From contig DAJH01000036.1 of NCBI GenBank assembly GCA_002498925.1, positions 1 through 8,688 on the forward strand: DNA of 8,688 nt, read 5' to 3'. Positions 3,899-8,688 of the stretch are shown one piece after another. The notes below the pieces were generated by a model that worked only from the letters and a program-made list of their open reading frames with translations, ran no database searches and had not been told where the DNA came from. Position numbers and translations under genes: made by a program. The stretch comes from Euryarchaeota archaeon UBA173. Its GTDB lineage: Archaea > Thermoplasmatota > Poseidoniia > Poseidoniales > Thalassarchaeaceae. Numbering within the stretch: the stretch's first letter is position 1; every line of letters begins with the position of its first letter.

Positions 3899-6199
3899 AT
3901 GGAGCAGACTACCGCAGGCATCCTGGCTCTCTACGCTTTGCTCGGGGTGACCATCCTGGCTCTCTGGCTGAGGCATCAGTCCGTTCTTCGGCAAAGAGAC
4001 AAAATGATGAACAGGATGGGGAACCTCCAGACCGACCTCTCCGTCACAACTCAGAGATTGGACCTCCTTTCCAGGGGTGTCGACACGATTCTCGGTGAGA
4101 CCCCCCAAGTCCACAACCTCCTAGGCGTCCATCGAAAGTTGGAGAGTGCCGAGAATCTCCTCTTCGACCAGGGCGTCGCTGTAAGCTCCAGCGAATCCTG
4201 CGCCATAGCAACCCATGCAGCAAAGGCCATTCTCGAGAAGCACCCGGGTCTGGGCACTGACGAAGCCGAAGCTGGGAGCCTCCCCGGTCTATTGCCACTC
4301 GTCGAGCGTCTTGACGCTATACTCACAGAGGCAGAGATGAAGTCAGAGGACCTCGAGTTGAATGGGAATGAACACCGACTGCTAGGCGAATTGTTCCATG
4401 CCGTAGAAAGAGGAGAGAGGGCAGCCGACTCTTATCGTATGGCAAACTCCCTCGACCCAGAGGACTCCTCCTCTCTAAGGTCCCTTTCGCTAATTCAGAG
4501 AGACTCAGGGGACCTCGACTCCTTAGACCGAACATTAGAGAGACTTCTGGCAATCGATCCCGATGATATCGCAGTCCTCGCAGAGCAATCAGTCCTCCTG
4601 GTGGGCACCGATCCAGAAAGACTGAGGAGGAACAAAACCCGACTCATGGCTCTCGGCGAGGAGGTTAGCGAGACAGAGGAGGAAACAGAACTCTCGGAGA
4701 TAGCGGTCAGGGCGCACGAGGCCAGACTCTCCACCGACCCTAGAGAACTTGATCCCTCAGACGCCGCTAGATTGGTTGAGAAGTCGGCAAAACTGTTCAT
4801 GATGGGAGAGGCAGGAGCCGCCCTCGAGGCAGCTACCCTAGCCACCAAGGCCGATGAGGAAAACGGAGCCGCTCGACTACTGCAGGCCAAGATTCTAGCT
4901 GCGGGCGAAGGAAGGTCGAAGGAAGCCCTCCAAAGCATCAGGAGCGCACACGCATTAGGGGAATACACGGTCATCCTTGAGTCGGAGATATTGGAGAACG
5001 AGGGCCGCTTGGATGCTTCAAGGGCCGTTCTCGAGGAATGGCTCGAAACCAACCCCGAGGATGCAGAGGCGAGGTCCAGGCTCAGTCTTGTGATGCTGAA
5101 GGCAGGGGCCATCGACTGGTCAAGGAAGGTATTGGAAGAAGCCCCTCCAATCTGCTGGGAAAGCTCTTCGATGCATGTCATGGAGGGAAGGCTCCATCTG
5201 CACGACGCGGAATATCACAGAGATTCCCATGGCGTCCATGACCAGATAATGATACTCGACGCACTGGTTTCCTTCGATGCAGCAATAGAGCATGACAGGG
5301 AAAGCGGTTTGGCCTGGTTGGGCAGGGCAAAGGCCCTACGCTACCAAGATTCGTACAACGAGGCAGAGGTCGCTCTAGTTAGGGCCAGGAGGTTGATACC
5401 AAATCATCCATCTATCGCACTAGAGGAGGCCCTTCTGTGTGTTGAAAACGGAAAACTCGACCAAGCCAACACACACATCGCCGAGGCTGCGACATTACTC
5501 CACAATCACTCATCCGTCCCATTTGTCAGAGGGCTAATCGCCGCCAAGCAGGGAAGGCTTGCAGAATCTCAGACACTATTCTCGAAGGTTCTCGAGATGG
5601 AGCCAGACCACATCAGAGCACGACTGAATAGGTGCTCCGCATCTTTGTTGAAGGAGGATCTGGAAATTGCCCTAGACGATGCCGACTACATACTAGCCCG
5701 AGCCCCCGACTTCCTCCTAGCCAGACAGAGAAGAGCAGAGATCCTGATGAATATCGGAGATTGGGACGAGGCGGAGACAGAGCTTCGAAGACTCCTCGAA
5801 AGAAGGCAAGAGCACGTTATGGCGCTTGTGCATCTAGGAACATGCCTCAATGCCATGGAAAAGGCTGAGCAGGCTGAGAGGCCATTGAACAAGGCCTTAC
5901 AGATAGACCCGAGAAATTCCGATGCTTGGTACCAGAGGGGACTTCTCTACCTTGACTTCGGAAGGGGCGATGAGGCCCTCTCGGACTTCGAGAGTGCGGC
6001 TAAACACGACTCAAAGCACATCGATGCGAGGCTGATGATTGCTGCCATCCACCATGAGGGGGACAGCTCCGAGCTGGCCGCCACTTCCTGGAGAAAGGTC
6101 CTGGACATAGATCCTCAGCATAGAATAGCCAGGAGGAGGCTTGAGGAATGCAAGGACCAGCGCACGGCCAGAGGAAAGATTCTCCAGCCGGAGGATTGA
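3899..6199 (+). CDS. membrane-anchored tetratricopeptide (TPR) repeat protein
   Basis: The 766-residue protein has a single N-terminal membrane helix (about 7-24) with a basic segment after it (RHQ..RQRDK), then a probable coiled coil (about 30-65). The positive-inside pattern suggests the repeats face the cytoplasm. TPR helix pairs occur at 157-223 and 286-about 415, and eight consecutive repeats run at an exact 34-residue spacing over about 470-741, with the usual Gly/Ala/Pro positions (for example LAWLGRAKAL, AWYQRGLLYLDFGRGDEALSDFESA, LQIDP). A His-rich, irregular unit (423-468) interrupts the array. TPR superhelices hold protein partners together; the partner is unknown. GAGGG just before the ATG supports the start. 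The redox gene follows 26 bp later, probably in the same transcript. Confidence 0.85.
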   Translation: MEQTTAGILALYALLGVTILALWLRHQSVLRQRDKMMNRMGNLQTDLSVTTQRLDLLSRGVDTILGETPQVHNLLGVHRKLESAENLLFDQGVAVSSSESCAIATHAAKAILEKHPGLGTDEAEAGSLPGLLPLVERLDAILTEAEMKSEDLELNGNEHRLLGELFHAVERGERAADSYRMANSLDPEDSSSLRSLSLIQRDSGDLDSLDRTLERLLAIDPDDIAVLAEQSVLLVGTDPERLRRNKTRLMALGEEVSETEEETELSEIAVRAHEARLSTDPRELDPSDAARLVEKSAKLFMMGEAGAALEAATLATKADEENGAARLLQAKILAAGEGRSKEALQSIRSAHALGEYTVILESEILENEGRLDASRAVLEEWLETNPEDAEARSRLSLVMLKAGAIDWSRKVLEEAPPICWESSSMHVMEGRLHLHDAEYHRDSHGVHDQIMILDALVSFDAAIEHDRESGLAWLGRAKALRYQDSYNEAEVALVRARRLIPNHPSIALEEALLCVENGKLDQANTHIAEAATLLHNHSSVPFVRGLIAAKQGRLAESQTLFSKVLEMEPDHIRARLNRCSASLLKEDLEIALDDADYILARAPDFLLARQRRAEILMNIGDWDEAETELRRLLERRQEHVMALVHLGTCLNAMEKAEQAERPLNKALQIDPRNSDAWYQRGLLYLDFGRGDEALSDFESAAKHDSKHIDARLMIAAIHHEGDSSELAATSWRKVLDIDPQHRIARRRLEECKDQRTARGKILQPED

Positions 6200-6225
6200 A
6201 TCACCCCCACTCACCCCGGACTGGT

Positions 6226-6774
6226 ATGAGTTCCCTGATGGAGCCCGGTTCAGTAGCCCCGACATTCAACCTACCCAATGCAAACGCGGGTGTAGGGCAA
6301 GACTCCATGACCCTCGCAGATGCCATGGGCGAGAACGGACTTATCGTAGCATTCACCTGCAACCACTGTCCTTACGTGGTGGGTTCAGAGCCCAGGATAG
6401 AAGGCATTGCGGAGAAAGCAAGAGCCAGTGGAATGGGGTTCGTAGGAATCAACTCAAATGACCCAGTAATGTATGAAGCCGACTCGTGGGACAACATGGT
6501 GAAGAGAGCAGCAAAAGGAATGACCTACCCCTATTTGCATGACGACTCACAAGAGATTGCAACCTCATACGACGCAGAGAGGACACCAGAGTTTTACCTC
6601 ATCGGACCTGATTCCAAAATCGAATACAGGGGCAGGCTGGATGACTCTCCAAGGGATCCCTCGCACGCGAGAACGAGCGAACTGTCCGATGCGATCGAGG
6701 ATCTAGTTTCCGGGAAAAAGGTCAGAGTTCCTAGGACCGAAAGCATAGGGTGCTCAGTCAAATGGAAAAACTAA
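6226..6774 (+). CDS. PRX_like1-type thioredoxin-fold redox protein
   Basis: The 182-residue protein follows the peroxiredoxin-like group 1 (AhpC/TSA-related) pattern throughout: APTFNLPNA at the start, FTCNHCPYV with Cys45 and Cys48, GINSNDP, YPYLHDDSQEIATSY, TPEFYLIGPDSKIEYRGRLDD, and the C-terminal GCSVKWK with Cys176. It is probably a cytosolic thiol oxidoreductase or peroxidase-like protein; substrates of this group are not established. No signal peptide is seen. The frame is open back to an ATG at 6148, inside the TPR gene, but family homology begins near residue 10 counting from 6226, so ATG 6226 (or 6238) is preferred. No Shine-Dalgarno is visible. Its stop codon directly abuts the stop of the convergent Lrp gene. 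Confidence 0.88.
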   Translation: MSSLMEPGSVAPTFNLPNANAGVGQDSMTLADAMGENGLIVAFTCNHCPYVVGSEPRIEGIAEKARASGMGFVGINSNDPVMYEADSWDNMVKRAAKGMTYPYLHDDSQEIATSYDAERTPEFYLIGPDSKIEYRGRLDDSPRDPSHARTSELSDAIEDLVSGKKVRVPRTESIGCSVKWKN

Positions 6775-7194
6775 CTAGTACTGTTCCAGAACCAACTCGG
6801 TCTGTGTTGAACTGATCTCTGCAGGTGCGGTTAGCCACATCTTGTCAAGCATCTCCCTCAGGCCAACGGTATCGTCAACATGTACTATTGCGATGAGGTC
6901 CGCGTCCCCGCTAATCTCGTAGACGCACTCAACACCCTTCCAAGTCGAGAACTCTCCCGCGAGCGTTCCAATTTCCGTCCCGGGGCCTACTTTCAGTCTG
7001 ATTAGGGCTGTAAGGCCAATTCCCGCCTCCCTGATCGTGTAGCCCCTGATTATCCCGTCCTCTTCGAGTCTACGAACACGAGTTCTGACCGTCCTCTCAG
7101 TAACCCCAACACGAGATGCGATTTCTACGAATGAAGATCTCGAAGACTCTCTAAGTACATTCATTATAGCTCTGTCAAGGGAATCGGCTTCCAT
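6775..7194 (-). CDS. Lrp/AsnC family transcriptional regulator
   Basis: The 139-residue protein has the usual two domains. An N-terminal winged helix-turn-helix (about 5-52) contains SFVEIASRVGVTERTVRTRVRRLEEDGII, the AsnC-type DNA-binding signature. A C-terminal RAM/effector domain (about 62-136) includes ISGDADLIAIVHV, the turn that forms the amino-acid-binding dimer interface. Family members form dimers to octamers and sense amino acids or other small ligands; the ligand here is unknown. The gene is divergent from the 167-aa gene, with which it shares a 76-bp AT-rich promoter region, so autoregulation and control of the neighbour are plausible. No Shine-Dalgarno is seen; a TATA-like box sits about 28 bp upstream of the ATG. 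Confidence 0.93.
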   Translation of the reverse strand: MEADSLDRAIMNVLRESSRSSFVEIASRVGVTERTVRTRVRRLEEDGIIRGYTIREAGIGLTALIRLKVGPGTEIGTLAGEFSTWKGVECVYEISGDADLIAIVHVDDTVGLREMLDKMWLTAPAEISSTQTELVLEQY

Positions 7195-7214
7195 ACATTT
7201 TTCTTCCGGAAAAT

Positions 7215-7235
7215 GAATAATATTTGTATTTATTC
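7215..7235. promoter_or_regulatory. inverted repeat and TATA boxes in the divergent promoter
   Basis: GAATAA and TTATTC form a perfect 6-bp inverted repeat with a 9-bp AT-rich spacer, about 15 bp centre to centre. That is close to the size of Lrp-family sites. It overlaps the TATA-like box (AAATATTATT on the minus strand, 7217-7226) placed about 28 bp from the regulator's ATG. Binding there would block the regulator's own promoter, as in classic Lrp autoregulation. A second palindrome, TTCCGGAA (7204-7211), lies nearer the start codon. Confidence 0.4.
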
Positions 7236-7238
7236 TAC

Positions 7239-7246
7239 AACATATC
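7239..7246 (+). promoter_or_regulatory. TATA-like box for the 167-aa gene and enolase
   Basis: ACATATCG on the plus strand is centred about 28 bp upstream of the ATG at 7271. With no Shine-Dalgarno before that ATG, a leaderless transcript is likely. No comparable box lies 26 bp before the enolase ATG, so this promoter may drive both genes. Confidence 0.35.
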
Positions 7247-7270
7247 GTTCTTCAAAGCTAAATTATTACC

Positions 7271-7774
7271 ATGAATCGACTAGTATTGCCGAAGAAAGAA
7301 AAAGTTGTGTTCAAATGGGACGCCCTCACTTGGAGAGTCATGGTGGCTGAGGAGCCGGTACACATGCTACGTAAGCAGGAGTACCTGGATGAGGTCTCAG
7401 CACTCGATCTTCCCGCCTCTTACGCGACATGGTATAACGTGGACGTGGCTACTCTGTTGGCAAGTACTAGGATCGTCGGCCATGAGGTTGACGGCGAAAC
7501 AGGGCAGTCGATTGTATTCTTCGATCGAAGCCTGATGCTGTGCTGCCCTGAATCGGGAAGGATGCACCATTACCCCAAGCACCTCCTGCACTGCTTCGTG
7601 GACGATAACAGGTGTGATTGTTCAGACCATGACGGCGTCTTGTTCCGCGCAGAGCTGTTTTCCATATCCCCGACAGGCGAGCAGCTTTGTTGGGAGGCCA
7701 ACTGCCGTTCTGAGATGGAGGTTCCAGGAGTGCAAACAAAGGTCTCTCGCTGGCTCAGTTGGCTCAATCAGTAG
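7271..7774 (+). CDS. uncharacterised Cys/His-rich protein upstream of enolase
   Basis: This 167-residue protein is not recognised. It has no signal peptide or membrane helix. It carries seven Cys (91, 92, 108, 115, 117, 140, 145) and seven His, with a cluster from LMLCCPESG through MHHYPKHLLHC to NRCDCSDHDG (88-122) that could bind a metal ion. The spacing does not match a zinc-finger class I know. Six Trp, including RWLSWLNQ at the C-terminus, point to a folded domain. The start at ATG 7271 is supported by a TATA-like box at leaderless spacing. The gene is divergent from the Lrp regulator and lies 47 bp ahead of enolase on the same strand, so it may be controlled by the former and co-transcribed with the latter. 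Confidence 0.75.
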   Translation: MNRLVLPKKEKVVFKWDALTWRVMVAEEPVHMLRKQEYLDEVSALDLPASYATWYNVDVATLLASTRIVGHEVDGETGQSIVFFDRSLMLCCPESGRMHHYPKHLLHCFVDDNRCDCSDHDGVLFRAELFSISPTGEQLCWEANCRSEMEVPGVQTKVSRWLSWLNQ

Positions 7775-7821
7775 ATTCAACCAGCGCAATCTTGAGAACA
7801 GACCGTATAGTCGCCGACAAT

Positions 7822-8688
7822 ATGGATACCCGGATAGCGCGCATCCACGGAAGAATGGTCCTGGATTCTCGAGGTAACCCAACAGTCGAGGTAGACTGTA
7901 TCACCGAAGGCGGAGCACTAGGCCGAGCAATGGTTCCTTCTGGAGCTAGTACCGGTCGTCACGAAGCGGTCGAATTACGTGATGGCGGAGACCGATGGGC
8001 TGGCAAAGGAGTAGACCAAGCAGTCGCAAATGTAAACGGACCAATCGCAGATGCTCTTGTGGGGATGGATGCTAGCGATCAAGGCGTAATAGATGCAGCA
8101 ATGATTACTCTCGACTCAACTCCAAACAAGGGCACGATCGGGGCCAACGCAATGCTAGGAGTCTCGATGGCCTGCTTACGTGCTACCGTTGGAAACGGAG
8201 AGATTTGGCAACACCTCTCGAATGGAAGCGACTCAATCCCAGTTCCTCTGATGAATATCCTCAATGGAGGGGCCCATGCAAACTCGAATGTCGATGTACA
8301 GGAATTCATGGTCGTTCCACACGGCTTCGACTCATACCCAGAAGCACTACGCGCAGGCGTAGAGATCTACCATTCATTGCGAGCCGTACTGAAGGAAGCA
8401 GGATTACTTGGCGGAGTCGGCGACGAAGGCGGTTTCGCACCAAACCTGCCTCGTAACGAAGAAGGCCTGCGTTACGTTGTCGAGGCAATTACCGGAGCAG
8501 GATATGCTCCCGGTGAGCAAGTATCGATTGCATTGGACGTAGCCAGTCAGGAATTCTTGCATGATGATGGCTACCACATTGATGGTAAGGCGATTAGCGG
8601 CTCAGAACTAGGTCAACTCTACTCATCTTGGCTCGATGATTATCCAATCGTCTCAATCGAAGATCCATTCGGGGAGGACGACTGGGAT
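7822..8688 (+). CDS. eno: enolase (phosphopyruvate hydratase), cut by the right edge
   Basis: The enzyme interconverts 2-phosphoglycerate and phosphoenolpyruvate in glycolysis and gluconeogenesis. The first 289 residues are present, about two-thirds of the usual 410-430. LDSRGNPTVEV (14-24), the mobile loop SGAST (40-44), the second loop His in GGAHA (His152), QE (160-161), GDEGGFAP with the general acid Glu202, the metal Asp239 in ALDVASQEF, and IEDPFGEDDWD with metal Glu280 are all in place. The catalytic Lys and third metal Asp lie beyond the window. ATG 7822 gives the usual short start before LDSRGNP; no Shine-Dalgarno or nearby TATA box is seen, suggesting transcription from the gene upstream. 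Twelve of thirteen Arg codons are CGN, unlike the AGG/AGA preference of the other genes. Confidence 0.96.
   Translation, partial: MDTRIARIHGRMVLDSRGNPTVEVDCITEGGALGRAMVPSGASTGRHEAVELRDGGDRWAGKGVDQAVANVNGPIADALVGMDASDQGVIDAAMITLDSTPNKGTIGANAMLGVSMACLRATVGNGEIWQHLSNGSDSIPVPLMNILNGGAHANSNVDVQEFMVVPHGFDSYPEALRAGVEIYHSLRAVLKEAGLLGGVGDEGGFAPNLPRNEEGLRYVVEAITGAGYAPGEQVSIALDVASQEFLHDDGYHIDGKAISGSELGQLYSSWLDDYPIVSIEDPFGEDDWD

Noticed and set aside
4495..5181. 228-codon open frame antisense to the TPR gene
   Set aside because: It is Ser/Ala/Leu-rich, as expected from the reverse strand of a Glu/Leu-rich TPR gene, and has no domain or promoter.
1..8688. tRNA or rRNA genes, CRISPR arrays, insertion sequences, attachment sites
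   Set aside because: No tRNA T-loop or acceptor pairing, no regularly spaced repeats, no transposase and no terminal inverted repeats were found when reading the intergenic regions on both strands.

Overview
The window most likely comes from a marine planktonic archaeon of the Thermoplasmatota, with Marine Group II (Poseidoniales) the best guess. The firm archaeal evidence is a full-length archaeal-type DnaG (TOPRIM protein without the bacterial zinc-binding or helicase-binding domains), an Lrp/AsnC regulator, and AT-rich TATA-like boxes about 24-28 bp upstream of several start codons that lack a Shine-Dalgarno (leaderless genes). Gene packing is tight and arginine is encoded mainly by AGG/AGA outside the last gene. 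The exact lineage is inference; no rRNA is present.

Layout, left to right. Bases 1-130 are mostly non-coding, with a possible start of a minus-strand gene cut by the left edge. Two minus-strand genes for small membrane proteins follow (DUF2892-like, 131-364; DUF454/YbaN-like, 421-909). purN (plus, ending 1621) diverges from the DUF454 gene and overlaps tail to tail by 9 bp with a mobA-like nucleotidyltransferase (minus, 1613-2164). A small uncharacterised helical protein gene (minus, 2169-2378) sits 4 bp upstream of mobA and carries the mobA ribosome binding site in its last codons.

A 248-bp gap (2379-2626) separates that pair from dnaG (plus, 2627-3793). It holds a probable TATA box and a strongly self-complementary stretch, 2506-2607, that would form a roughly 125-nt structured leader ahead of dnaG. 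This is the most interesting element of the window. After dnaG come a perfect 8-bp inverted repeat and a large membrane-anchored TPR protein (3899-6199), then a PRX_like1-type thioredoxin-fold protein (6226-6774), probably in one transcript. The redox gene abuts, stop to stop with zero spacing, an Lrp/AsnC regulator on the minus strand (6775-7194). A compact AT-rich divergent promoter (7195-7270) serves the regulator and an unknown Cys/His-rich protein (7271-7774). The window ends inside enolase (7822 to the right edge), which probably shares a transcript with the unknown gene and has clearly different arginine codon use.

Most genes are housekeeping: purine synthesis (purN), molybdenum cofactor maturation (mobA-like), DnaG (primase family, exosome-associated in archaea) and glycolysis/gluconeogenesis (enolase). 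No mobile element, CRISPR array, tRNA or rRNA was seen. The less explained parts are the dnaG leader, two 19-bp perfect inverted repeats just downstream of TATA-like boxes (368-386 and 3813-3831), the 69-aa and 167-aa unknown proteins, and the TPR protein.
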